Below, one piece after another: positions 1 to 13,852 of a DNA stretch of 64,000 nucleotides. The translations under genes and the position numbers were made by a program. The DNA is taken from the NCBI GenBank assembly GCA_038501195.1, contig JBBPUQ010000002.1, positions 434,001 to 498,000 of the forward strand. The letters run 5' to 3'. Positions within the stretch are counted from its first letter, which is position 1; the number at the start of each line of letters is the position of its first letter. The notes beneath the pieces were generated by a model. It was given only the letters and a program-made list of their open reading frames with translations, was not told where the DNA came from and searched no databases. Origin of the DNA: Nemania diffusa (lineage: Eukaryota; Ascomycota; Sordariomycetes; Xylariales; Xylariaceae).

Positions 1-3000
1 TTATTAAAAATAATTTTTTATATAAAAGTTAATAATATATAATTGTTTAATTTATTTTTATTAAATAAAAAAGAAATTTTATTTATTTATTTAAATTTTA
101 TTTTTATTAAATTTAATAAAATATTTAAATATTAATTTTATTTTTAGTTTTATATAAAATAATAACTTAGTTTTTTTTTTATATAAAAATTTTTTAAATA
201 TAATATTAAAAATATTATTTATTTAAAATTTTAAAATTATAAATTTATTAAGTTTTTTTTTAATATATAATAAATATAAATTATATATAAATATTTTTAT
301 ATTTAATTTTTAATAATAATATTTATAATAAATTTTATATTAATATAATTTTAATTTAATTAATTTATATAATAATTATATAATTTAAAATATAATATTT
401 ATTAAATATTTGTTTTTTAGTTTTTTTAATAAATAAATATAAATTTTTTAATTCAATTTATTATATAATTATATATATATTTAAAAAATATTTTATAATT
501 TTATATATATATTATAATTTTAAATTAATAATAGTTTTAAAATTATAATAAATTATTAATTTATATATTAAATTATTAATATTTATATAAAAATTTAAAT
601 TTTATTATTATTTTTATATTTTTATATAATTAATTTAAATTTTTTATATAGTTTAATTATTTTATTTTTAACTTTTTATTTAAATTTTATTTAAAAAATT
701 TTTATTTAATTATATTAATTTAAATTATATTATATAAATTAAAATATATTTTAAATTATTAATATATTTATTTTAGTTATATTTAATTATTTAAAAAATA
801 TATTAAATATAATAATTATATTGTTTTATTTTAATTATATAATTAAAATATAATTATTAATTTTTTTTAATATAAAATATTAATTATTAATAAATATAAA
901 TAATTTTTTTAATTTATTTTTATATTAAAGTTATAGCTATTTAATAATTTAAAAAAAATTATATAAAAAGTTATTTTTTTTATATAATAAATTAAATATA
1001 GCTTTTTATTAATAATATAATTTAAATTATATATAATAAAACTTAATTAATTTATTTATTATATTAATTATAATATTATAATTTTTAATTGTAAAAATTT
1101 TATATAGTTTTATTTAATTTTTTTGTTTTTTTTATATTATTATTTTATTTTAAAAAAATAAAAAAAATACTTTATATAATAATATTAATTTGTTTTTAAT
1201 TTATATAATTTAATTAATATTAACTTTTATATAAATATTTTTTAATATTTTTATAATTTTTTATATAACTTTTATTTTTTAAATAATTTTTAATAAAAAA
1301 AATAAATCATTATTAATTTTAAAATAAATTTTAAAAATTAATAAAACAAAAATAAAACTATTTAATTTAATTATATTATTTAAAACTTTTATAATTATTT
1401 ATAATATTATTTTTTTATTTATATAATAATTAATTTTTTTATATAAAATATTAAATATATAACAAAATAATATATATATTTATTTAATTTTTTTAATAAT
1501 TTAATATATTTTAATAAATATTTTTTTATATAAAGTTTTAATTAGTTATATATTATTGCAAAATTTTTTAAATAAAAAATTTATATTAAAATTATATATA
1601 ATATAATTAAATAGTTTTTAATATATTAAAATTTAATATTAATATAATATGTTTTAAATATTATATATATTTAAAAATTTTAAAAATTTAATTATTTAAA
1701 ATAAAATATTTATATTAATTATATATAAAATTAATTATTTATTAATTTATATAATATTAATAATAATTTTATAATTAAAATTATATTTATTTTTTAATAA
1801 AAATTTAAAGTTTTTTAAAATTTAATTATATAATTAATAATAATAATAAAACTTTTTAATTTTTTAAAATATTAAAATATTAATATTATTATATTTAGCT
1901 TTTTATAATAATTTTATAAATTTTTTTATATAAAAATATTTAAATCAATAATATAATTTTTAAAATTTTTATTTTATAAAATAACTTATAACTTTTAATT
2001 AACTAATATTAAAAAATAAATATTTTTATTTTTATATAATCAATATTATTATATTATTTTATTATATAATTATATTTTATATATTATTAAAATAAATATA
2101 TAGTTAATTTATATTTTATAATAATAATAAAAATAAAATTAATATATTTAAAATATAAAATTTAATTAATTTAATTAATATTAAAATTATTATAATATTT
2201 ATAGTTTTAAAACTTTTTATATTATTAAATTAAATTATTATATTATTTAAAGTTTAATTTATTTATATAAAAAAGTTTTTTTATATAAAAGTTTTAGTTT
2301 AAGCTTTTTTAATAGTTAAAATTTTTACTATATTAATATTTTATAAAATATTTTAATATTTTATATTATATTAACTATTTAAATAAAAATTATTTAATAT
2401 TAATATTTAATTTTAAATATATATATTTTTTTTTATTATATAATAAAAATATATTAAATTTATTAAAAATTAAACTGTTTTATTTTTAGTTTTAAAATTG
2501 AAATTATTATTAAATTTATTATTATATAAAAAGTTTTTATTACTTTTATAATTTAATATAAATATATTATATTTTTTATATAATAAAGTTTTTTGTTTTA
2601 AAATATTATATATAACAAAATATTATTTTTTTATTTTCGATTTTTTTTTTTAGTTATAATTAATAAATTAATAACTAAACTTTTTATAAATAAAATATTT
2701 TTTATTATTTTTATTATTTTTATTATTTTTATTATATAATTACTGTAGTTTTTAATAAAAGTTTTTTTTAAAGCTATAATTATATAATTATTTTAAATAT
2801 TTAATATTATATTATTTATTAACAAAATAAACATTTGTTATATAATAATAATTTATTTTTTAATTAAAAAAAACTTATAATATTATTTATAAATTAAAAA
2901 ACAAAGTTTTATATATAAACTTTTAATTAATTAAAACAAATTTAAATTTAAATATATTAAAATATATTTATATAATTATTATATAAAATAATATTTTTTT

Positions 3001-5956
3001 ATAATAATTAAATTTTAAAATATATTATATAAATTAAAATTTATTAATTATAGTTTTTAATATTTTAAATATTGTTTTTATTAAATTGTTTTATTTTATT
3101 TATATAAAAATAATAATAATTTAATTAATTTAATATTAATTATAATTAACTATTATATTAAAATAATTATTAAATATTATATAAATTTTGTTTTATTTAT
3201 ATATTAAACTAATATAATTAAAATAATACTATTTAGTTTTTTTTTTTAATATAAAAAAAAATATTATATAATATTATTTTTTAGTAATTTTAAATTAATA
3301 ATATATCGAAATAAAAATTCAAACTTTATTATATAATATATTATATAATTTATTATTATAGTTTTAATTAAATCGTTATATTTTAGTAAATATAATAAAT
3401 TAAGTTATTTTAATTAAATTATTATAAATAATTTAAATAAAAAAAAGTTTATATAATTGATTTTTATATATAAATAAAAATATACAATATATAATAAAAA
3501 TTTTAAAAATAAATATTTAATTATTTATATTAAATATTAAAGTATATATTAATATTATTAGTTTTAATATAGCTAGTTATAATATTAAAAAATTTATTTA
3601 TATAATAAAAAGTTTTAATATATTTATTAATATAAATATTAAACTAATACTATTTATATAAATATATTATTATTTAATTTGTTATTATTTTTATTTTTAT
3701 ATTTTTTAAAAATATAAATAAATTTATTATTATATATTATATTATATAATTAAATATTTAAATTATATTTAACTATAATATTAAATTTTTATTTAAATAT
3801 ATAATTAATATTTATAAATATAAATTTTGTTTATTTATTACAGTTTATTATAAATATTTATATAAACTATTTATTTTTAACTTTTAATTATATATAATTA
3901 TATAAATATTATATAAAATATATTATTAATTTTATAAATTTTAAAAAAATATTAAAATTAATAGTTATATTTTAATATTTTAAATTTATTTTTTTTTTTA
4001 AATTTTTATTTAAATATTGCTACTTTTAGTTATATTTTTATATATAAAATTATTTTTATAATATCAAGCTATTAAATTATTATTTTAAATTTATTTAATT
4101 ATTATAGTTATTGCTACTATTACTACTTTTATTATTAATATTAATATAATTATAAAAAATAAAAAAATTAAAGTTATAAAATAAATAAAATAATTAAAAA
4201 AGTAAATATATAAAATAGTTTACAATTTTGTTAATTTTTATATAAAAATTAACTAAACTATTATAAAAGAAACTTCAATTTTACAATAATTAAACTTTGT
4301 TTATTTAATAGTTAATTTAATATATTTTTAATTAATTAATAAAAATAATAATTTATTTTTTATATAAAAAAAAAAAAAATATAATATAAAAGTTATTTTT
4401 AACAATAATTAGTTTTTGCTTTTTTACTTTGTTAATTTATAATTATATTTTATAATTATTAATTAGTATTAATAAAACTTTTTATATATATATATATAAA
4501 AAAATTCGAAATAATTTATAAAGTTTAAAGTTTATTTTTAAGTTTTAAAGTTTTATATTAATTTATATATATATTTTATAAAAAAAAATACAATTAAAAA
4601 AGTTGTACATAAGTTATTTATATATATATATATATAAAACTTGTAAGTTTTATAAATTTTAATAAGTTTTTATATTTTTTATTTTTTTAGTTACTTAATA
4701 AAGGTTTTAGTTTAGGTTTTAGTTATATATATTTAAATATATATATATAAATTTTATTAAATTATTAGTTTAACAATAATAAATTTTTATTATATTTTAA
4801 AACTTTTTAATAGCTTTATTATATATTAATAAATTATTTATTAATTATATAATAACTATTTAAACTTTTTATATAAATATTAAATTTATATTTTATATTT
4901 AAATTTAAAATTATTAAATTTATATTTTTTAAACTTTTATATTAATTTAATATATTATTGTTATAATATTATAAATATATTATATAAAAATATAAAATTT
5001 TTAAATATATTAATTTTAGTTAATATATATTTTAAATATATTATATATTAAAATTTAAACTAATTTATATATATTTTATATTTATTAATATAATTTAAAT
5101 ATTTATATAAAAAAGTTTTAAATTATAATATTTATTATTTAAATACTTTTATTTTTATAAACAATAATATATTAAAAATTTAAAAATTTATATAATATTA
5201 AAATATTATTAAATTAAAATATTACTTTAATAATTAATTTTAAAATTATTATAATTAATTTAATAAAAAATTGTTTATATAATAAAGTTTATTATAAATA
5301 TAAATAATTTTATAAAAATATTAATAATAAAAATTAAATTATTTATAAACTATATAAATAATTAATTAAAAATAAAATAGCTTTAATAAAAAATAAAATA
5401 AATATTAAAAAAATATTTAAAATATTAAAAACAATTTATAACATTTTTATATATATAATAATAAAAAAGGTTTTTTTAAATTTTTATATTAATATTTAAA
5501 AGAAAAAAAAAAATATATTAGTAATAAAAATAGCAATTATATAAAATTTATATATAAAAAAACAAATAATTTTTAAAATAATATTAAAAATAAATTATAT
5601 AATAATTTAAAAATAGCTTTTTTAAATATAAAGTTTTTTTTTTTTTTTAAATTAAATTGTTTAGCTTTTTTATTAATAAATAAATTTTTTTTTTTATTTT
5701 TTAATTTATTAAAACTTTTTAAATTTTTTAATTTATTTAAATTTTTTTTAAATTTATTATTTTTAAATTTTTATAAAATTAAAATAAAAATATTTATAAA
5801 TAATATAATTATTAAATTAATAAATAAATATAAAATAATATTATTATTAATAATAAATATTATTATAAATAATTAATTATTAATAAAATTATTAATAATA
5901 AATATAAATATTATAAATTTAAAAAGTATAAAAGTTTATAAAAAATAAATAAAATC

Positions 5957-6298
5957 TATAACGATTTATATAAATAATTAACTTTATATTTATTTTATTA
6001 ATTATAAATTAAAACTTATACACTTTGTTATAATATAACTTTATAATTTTTATTAATTTATAAAAACTATAATTTTTAAAACTATTTATTTTAAAAGATT
6101 TATTTTATAAAGCTTACTTTAAAAAAATTTTAGTTAAACTTTATAATTTTATTTACAACTTTATTTATAGTTTTATATATTTATATATTTTATATAATAT
6201 ATATATATAATTTAGCTTTTTTTTTTTTTTTTTTTATTTTAAAGTTTTTAGTTAATAAAATTAATAAACTAGTTTTTATATATTTTACAATTGTAATA
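5957..6298 (+). repeat. Left LTR of decayed retrotransposon
   Basis: About 342 bp that aligns nearly base for base with 11,661-12,004, including the shared central blocks AAAAGATTTATTTTATAAAG and TAGTTTTATATATTTATATA. Most differences are G/A or C/T transitions, for example ACGATT against ACAATT near the start. That is the pattern of independent RIP on two once-identical copies. This copy keeps slightly more G and C than the right one. Confidence 0.82.
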
Positions 6299-9200
6299 TT
6301 ATTTTAAAATCGTTTTTTATTTATTAATAAATATTTAATTTAAATATATAATTATTATTTATTTTATATAGTTTATATATAATAAATAAATTATTTTAAT
6401 TATATATTTAAAGCAGAATTATTAATATAATATATTATTTATATTTTTAAAAAAAACATTATTATTTAAAAATTTAAAATTAAATTTAAAAGCTAATTAA
6501 GTTTATTTAATTAATTAATTATAACTTTAATTATTATTTTATTTGTTATTTTATTATTTATAAAATTTATTAATAATAAAAATCAATTTTATAAACTAAC
6601 TTTATATTAATAACTTAAAATAACAAACTAAAATAATAATAATAATTTAAATAAAAAAAAAAACTTACTATTAAATAAAATATAATTGCTATATAAAAAA
6701 TCTAAATTAACTTTTTTTGTTAACAAATAATTATATTATAAAAATAATTTAACTTAGTTATATTTTTTAAATATAAATATAAAAATAATACTTTTAAAAA
6801 AATTTTAAATATTATTTTTTAATTATATAATATAATTATATAGTTAATATTTAAAAAACTTTTAATTAAATTTAATAGTTAATATATTATTTATTAAAAC
6901 AAAACTAAAATAAAAATTAAATATTTTGAAAAGTTTATTAGTAATAAAAATAAGTTTAATATTTAAATTTATAAATTTGTTAATAAATTCGAAAAAAATA
7001 AAACTATTTTTTATAATAAAAAAAATCAAATATATTATTTGTTTTTTTAATTTAAAAAACTTATTATTAATTTATTATTTAATTGTTTAATAATATAATT
7101 AAAATAATTTAAATATTAATTATTATTTATTATAATTTAAATTAAACTATAATAATTTAATAAACTTTTATTAAATATTATTATAAATTTTTTAAATAAA
7201 TAAATATTTATTAATTTATTTTATACTTTAATAGTTTTATTTAAAAAGCAAAAATATTTAAATTAAAATAAATTTAATTTTTATAAAAATATTTAAATAT
7301 TAATTTTAATAACAAAATCTTTAAAGCTAGTATTAATTTAAGCTTTATATATAAAAAGCTTTATAATAAAATTATTAAAGCTATTTATAATTATTAATAA
7401 TTGTTTAAATAAAGTTAAAAAAATCGAGCTTTAAATATAGTTAATTTTAAAAAAAGTTTTTATTTTAATAATAAATTTAATAAAACTAAAAAAAAAACTA
7501 AATTTTTTCAAAATAATAAATATAAAAAATTAACTAATAATTAAAAAAAAATATATTAAAATAATAATATTTTAAAAAAAATAATATATTAACTGTTTAA
7601 AAAATAAAAAACAATAACAAATTAAAATTTAATAAATTTTTTAATTTTAAAAATTTAAAAAATAAATAAAATTAATAAAAGTTTTTATATTAGTTTAAAT
7701 ATTTATTATAACTAATTTAAATAATTTAAATAATTTATTAAGTTTTTTTTAAACTATTTAAATATAAATTAATAAAATTAATATTGTAATTATTATTTTA
7801 TATAATATTAAAATTTAAATTAATTTATTAATTAATTAATAATTAGTTTAAAAATTTAAATATTAATTTAAAGCTAAAATTATTAAATTAAAAAAATTAA
7901 TATTATTAATTAATTATTATAATAAAATAATTAATAAAATAAACTAAATATTAAAAGTTATTTAAAAAATTTAAAATTATTAATATTAATTATTAAATAA
8001 TAATTAGTTTATATTAGTTATTAAAATAAAATATTTTAATAAATTATTAATATAAATAATTTATTTAGTTTAATAATATTTTTATTTTTATATGATTTTT
8101 TTTTATAATTATTATTTTATTAAAAACTAAAACTAAAAAAACTACTAATTTAAAAATTTAATAAAATATAAATTAATATAATAAAATAATTAAAAAGTAA
8201 TATTATATTTTATAATAAAACAAAATAAAACCAAAAATAAAAGCTAAACTAAAAAAAAAAAATTTTAAATATTGCTATAAAATATAATAAAATAATATAT
8301 TAATTAATAATATAATTTAAAACTTTAAAATTTAAATTATTAATATAGAAATTATTATTTAATTAAAATAAAACTATATAAATAATTTAAATTAAATTTA
8401 TTAAAAAAAACTTAATATATTTAATAAATTAATTTCGATTTAATATATTATAAAAATATTTAATATTAATTAAATAATTAATATTAATGTTTTATATAAA
8501 AAACAATAAAGAATTTTTAATAATAAATCAATATTATTTTTATTTAATAAAAATTTAAAATATATTAAATTAATAAAGTAATTAATATTTAAAAAATTAA
8601 TTTATTTAAAAAGATTTTTTTTAAAAATTTAATTAATTAAAATATTATTATTTTAATTTAGCTATAATATAATTTTAAAATTTAATAATAAGTTTAAAAA
8701 TAGTAACTTTTTATAATATTATATATTAATTTAATATATTTTTTTTTTTTTAAAAAAAAAAAAAACTATTAAAACTAAAATTTATTAAATTAAATATAAA
8801 TTTAAATATAATATTTATTTTATTTATATTTAAATTTTATTTAATTAATAAAAAATTTTATATTAATTTTTAATAAAAAAACTAATTTTTAAAAAATTAA
8901 ATTATTTAAATTTTTAATTTTAAAAATATATTATTTAATTATTATAAATTAAAAATATATTTAAAATTTAATATTATTAAAACTTTTAATTAATTATTAT
9001 TAATAATTAAATTTTATTTTTTAATTATATTTTAAATTAAATTAAAAATTTTTTATTAAATAGTTTTATTATTTAATTTAAAAATAAAACTTATATAATA
9101 ATCAAATTTTATTAATATTTAATTTTATAATTTATTTAATTAATTTATTAATATATATATTAATAATATTTTAATTTATTTTAATAAAAATTTAAAATAT

Positions 9201-11660
9201 TAAAAATAATATATAAAAATAATATATTATTTATATAAAACTAATTTTTAAAAAAATATTTATAAATTTTATTTTAAAATTATTATAGTTAATTATTTAA
9301 ATATAATTTTAAAAACTAGTTAAAATATCAAAATAAACTTAAAAAAAATTAAAACAATTTTAAATTAAAAATTTAAAAATTTTAAAACTATAATATTAAT
9401 TTAATTATTTTTAAAACTTTATAACTTTATAAAAATATTTATTTATTATATTAGTAATATTTTTAAATTATTTATATAATTATTAAAAAAAAACTATAAA
9501 TAAAAATTAAAATTAAAATAATAAAAAATTTTTAAAGCAATAAAAAAATTAATTATATTAATTTTAATATTAGTTTTTTTTTAATTTAAAGTTTTAATAT
9601 ATATTAAAATAAATATTTTATATAATATAATTAAAAAAACTATTTAATAAAAATAAAAAAACAATAAATAAAAACTTATTAATTATTTTTTAAAAATTAT
9701 AACTTTATATAAATAAATTTATTTAATTTAAAACTAAAAAATATTAACAATAATATAAATTTTTAAATATTATTATTTTAAATTATTAAATATATAATTT
9801 TAAATAATTATTAATTATTAAATATTAATTTATTAATTAATTAAAAAAGTTTTTTTAATAAAATAAATTAAATAAATTAATTTTTTAAATAATTTTAATA
9901 TTATTTTTTAATATAAATAAAAAAAAACAATGTTATAATTAATATATTTTTTTAAAAAATAACTAATTTATTAATAATTAAAGTTTAAAAATAAAAATAA
10001 AAAACTTTTATATTTATTAAATTAAATATAATTAAAAGTTTTATAATTATTTTTTAATTTATTAAAATTAAAATATTAATTATAAAAAATATAAATTTAA
10101 TTAATTTAATTTTTAAAAAAAATATAATTTAAAGTTTAAAAAATTATAATAAAAAAATTATAATATTAAAAACTATTATAAATAAAACAATTTTTTTTTA
10201 AATTATTTTATTATAAAAAATATATAAATTAATATTAATAATTTATTAAAATTAAAATAAATTAATATAAATATTAAAATAAAATTGTTATTAGTTTTTT
10301 TTTTTAAAAAACTTATATTAATATATTAATAATTATTATAAATATAAATATAATAAAAAAATAAAAAAAAAAACTTTTAATTTATTATATTTAATATTTA
10401 TATTATAAAATATTTAAAAATATATAATAATAAATAACAAAAATATATTTTTAAATTAATATAAATATAATTATATTTAAATATTTATTAATAAATTTAA
10501 TAAAATTATTATTATTTTATTTAATTATAAAATAAATAATATAAAAAAATTAACATTAAAATATTATTATATATTATATTATATTTTTAATATATTAAAA
10601 ATTTAGTTTTTTAATAATATTAAATTATTTATTTTAAAATTTATAAAAATTTTAAATTTATTAATAAATATTAAATATAAATAAAATAATATTTATTATT
10701 TATAAATATAAAATATTATAAAAAAAATAAATTATAATTTAAATTAAAAATTATATTTTTATATAAATAAATATTAAAATAATTAAAGTATATATTTATT
10801 AGTTTTAAATTTAATTTATAACTTTTTATAATATTTAATAATTAATATAATATTTTTAAAAATAATATTTAAAATTAAATTTAAAAATTATTTAATTTTT
10901 ATATTTAAAAAAAAAAAATTTATAAATAAATAAATTAAATAAATATAAAAATTAATTAATTAAATATAATAAATTTAAAAATTTATATATAAAATTATTA
11001 AAATTATATAAAAAAAACAAAAAATTTAAATTAATAAAAAATAAAAAATTATTAATTTTTTTAAATATAATAAAATATTTTTATATAAAAAAAATTTTTT
11101 AATTTATATTTTAATAATTTATTTTAATTTATAATATTTTAAATTATTTAAAATTTTTAAATAAAAAAAATATAATTATAAATTAAATATATTAAATTTA
11201 TATAAAAAAAAAAACTTATTTTATATAAATAAATTAAAAAAAACAAATAATAATTTATTGTTATAATAATTATAAGTTTTATTATTAACTAAAAAAATTA
11301 ATAATAAATTAAAATTTAAAATAAATTAAATATTAAAATTAAAAATTTTTAATAAAACTAAAAAACTATAATATTAAATTTTATAAAAAAGTTATAACTT
11401 TAATAATATTTAATATTTTATAAAAGATTTCAAAAATATATTTGTTATATTAAATTATTATTATTTAAATAAATTAACTAAATTAAAACTATTAATTAAA
11501 TTATAAAACTAAATAAAAACAACAATTATAAATAAATTTATAAAAAATTATAAAAATAATAATAAAATATTTAATTTAAATATTAAAATTAAATTTAAAT
11601 ATTATATTTAATTAATTTTAATTTAATTTATATTAAATTTTTAATTTTTAAAAAAAATAA

Positions 11661-12004
11661 TATAACAATTTATATAAATAATTAATTTTTATATTTATTT
11701 TATTAATTATAAATTAAAACTTATATATTTTATTATAATATAACTTTATAATTTTTATTAATTTATAAAAACTATAATTTTTAAAATAATTTATTTTAAA
11801 AGATTTATTTTATAAAGCTTATTTTAAAAAAATTTCAATTAAATTTTATAACTTTATTTATAATTTTATTTATAGTTTTATATATTTATATATTTTATAT
11901 AACATATATATATAATTTAATTTTTTTTTTTTTTTTTTTTTATTTTAAAGTTTTTAATTAATAAAATTAATAAACTAATTTTTATACTTTTTACAATTAT
12001 AATA
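11661..12004 (+). repeat. Right LTR of decayed retrotransposon
   Basis: About 344 bp, the partner of 5,957-6,298. It is more completely converted to A+T than the left copy. It ends at TTATAATA, and the following AAATT is the proposed target-site duplicate. Confidence 0.82.
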
Positions 12005-12330
12005 AAATTAAACTTAAAAAAAAAAAAAAAATATTAAATAATAATTATATATATAAAAGTTTTTTTAAATAAAAAGTAATTTATTTATAACAAAAGCTTA
12101 TTTTATAAAACTTAAAATAAAATTTATTTAATTAATAAATCATTTTAATTTTACAAAATTTATAATTTTTTTTTTTTTTAGTTTAAAAAAATCAATTCTT
12201 TTTATATTTAAAAGCTTTTAAGCTATAGTTTATATAATCTAGTATTTTTAAAACTGTTAGTTCTTTTTGTATATAGTTGAAAATCTAAATAACCTGTTTT
12301 ATCTAATAGCTTTTATATAAGTAAGTTAAG

Positions 12331-12870
12331 TCTCAAACTGTTGGACGCGTATACATATAACCAGTCAATAGCTTCCTGTAGGTCCAAGGCAGTCTTAGCC
12401 GTGTAACAGTGGCTAACTCTCCGCACTGCCTCACTTCATCATCTCTAGAATGATCACAACTTAGCGATTGCTTGTTTAGCGTAACTATCAAGAAAAACGC
12501 CTACCTACTTTAGTTGTGGCCCATAATACATAGTCTCGACCTTAGGATTTGACTCCAAAGACTTGGGATAATTACGTCAATGGCGTGTGGAAGACCCAAT
12601 AGCTAGCAATGCACACCTTCAGCTGAGCCTAGGCTTGCCCAAACTGGCTCAAGCTTGTCTATGTCTTATACGCAGTAACTAAATTTGGCTATCACGAACT
12701 TAATAACTGTCTAGCTGAGTGGAGCTAAGCTGAAGCAGCATTATTGTGGCAAAATAGGAGCTCCAAAATAGCATACATAAGTCAGGTAGTGATAAAGCCA
12801 AGTCGAATACCTTGGCAAACCTCTAACTACCGAACCCCCTACTTGTTATCTATCAATCTATCAATCTGCC
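12331..12870. other. Isochore edge, gene-free
   Basis: This is ordinary mixed-composition sequence between the AT block and the first gene. It serves as the upstream region of the gene at 12,871. I see no gene or repeat in it. Confidence 0.6.
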
Positions 12871-13700
12871 ATGTTTAAAAAACAATCAGCTATAATCTAT
12901 AGCTTCTTGTGTTTTGCTGCCAGCAGCGTCGCCATTACTGACCCCGGCGTATCCCGGATCACTCCTACTCCCGTCCTCCAAGCCCGCGGCACGTTCCAGA
13001 CCGCCGGCTTTATAAGCGGCCACCCAGGTCTGTCGCATCGCTCTTTATTATCTAGCTCGTAAATCGTGACAATCCGACTAACAGCCATTATCGGCGACAG
13101 ATTCCCCGATAACGTGCCCCGGGACGTCGACAGTGAGCAAGGGGCCTCTGTACGCGTTTGGATGCTGCGACGTCACTTGTTGGAAGCCTGCTACCTGCCA
13201 GACCAATGGCCAACCGAGTTGTGGTCCCAACTGTGTCTACTCTCAAATAACAACCTGGTAAGAATTATGTTTGCCTACTGTTTATTGTAGATGTTTAGTT
13301 GTTGACCGACGTCTCTCTGCTGGTGGTTAGTACTGATGAAGCTTCACCCTCCTGCGCAAAATACATCCTCAAGACAGGTATCGATGACGAGAACCCTCAT
13401 ACTAGTTTTCTGTGTCTCCCCGAAGCGACGGATATCCTCGTTTATGTTGACGCGACTGGAAGCAGCGGCTCTGGGTCCACTGTAGCAGAGAACCCGAATA
13501 TCTCCGGAGAGACTTCCACCGGCACGGAGTCTTCTCCTGCAGAGACTTCGGGATCCTCAGCCGATAATAGCAATAAGGATGGTAGTAGCAGCTTGACAGC
13601 GGATCAGAAGATTGCGTTAGGAGTTGGTATCGGTGTGGGTGTGCCAGCAGTGATTGTGGCCTTTTTAGCATGGTGGTGGCCGCGCAAGAGTCAGTGGTAA
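12871..13700 (+). CDS. Cys-rich single-pass membrane protein with Ser/Thr-rich stalk
   Basis: Three exons: 12,871-13,027, 13,101-13,257 and 13,331-13,700, giving about 227 aa. Both introns are 73 bp with GT-AG ends; the first has a CTAAC branch site. The protein has a signal peptide (about residues 1-21), then a Cys-rich ectodomain with about ten cysteines (GCCDVTCW and CGPNCVY are typical). A Ser/Gly/Thr-rich stalk (about 150-200) follows, then one membrane helix (ALGVGIGVGVPAVIVAFLAWWW) and a tail of only five or six residues. This layout is common in fungal surface or wall-sensor-like proteins of unknown function. The tail is shorter than the usual 50-100 residue cytoplasmic tail, so anchoring is better supported than signalling. 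The gene lies about 540 bp from the AT isochore. Confidence 0.72.
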
Positions 13701-13852
13701 ACAGGCACGGCGAGCGAGTTCCAGAAGGGATAATTATCGAAGGTCATGCGAACTAGATTCCTTATAGTATAAATATCATGCGAAGAACTGATAGATAATT
13801 TCATTACAGTCATAAAGGCCACCCCGGATTAGTAGCTATTCTTGATCATGCG

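Larger units (their letters stand above)
5957..12004 (+). mobile_element. RIP-degraded LTR retrotransposon, about 6.05 kb
   Basis: Two long direct repeats (5,957-6,298 and 11,661-12,004) bound about 5.4 kb of gene-free AT sequence. They start with TATAAC and end with TAATA, as expected for TGTAAC...CA ends after RIP. Flanking 5-mers are AAATC on the left (5,952-5,956) and AAATT on the right (12,005-12,009). These match except for one C/T difference and fit a 5-bp target duplication. An A-only tract at about 11,648-11,660 just before the right repeat fits a decayed polypurine tract, so the element probably reads on the plus strand. No gag or pol coding survives, so Ty3 versus Ty1 type cannot be told. 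Confidence 0.8.
1..12330. other. Extreme AT-rich isochore (RIP-type decayed repeat DNA)
   Basis: Almost every base is A or T. No open reading frame of about 60 codons exists in any frame before position 12,871. The few surviving G residues lie mostly in AG and the few C residues mostly in CT, which is what remains after CpA-to-TpA mutation on both strands. The composition changes sharply near 12,290-12,340 to ordinary gene-region DNA. A 9-bp tandem run (TTTTTATTA type) lies at about 2,701-2,735. The block contains the decayed LTR element listed separately; the first 5.9 kb is equally decayed, and I can identify nothing in it. Such blocks in Pezizomycotina are usually old transposons, and are often heterochromatic. 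Confidence 0.93.

Noticed and set aside
12897..13290. Overlapping open frames in other phases across the Cys-rich gene
   Set aside because: The spliced model across them restores a Cys-rich ectodomain. The unspliced frames have no coding character.
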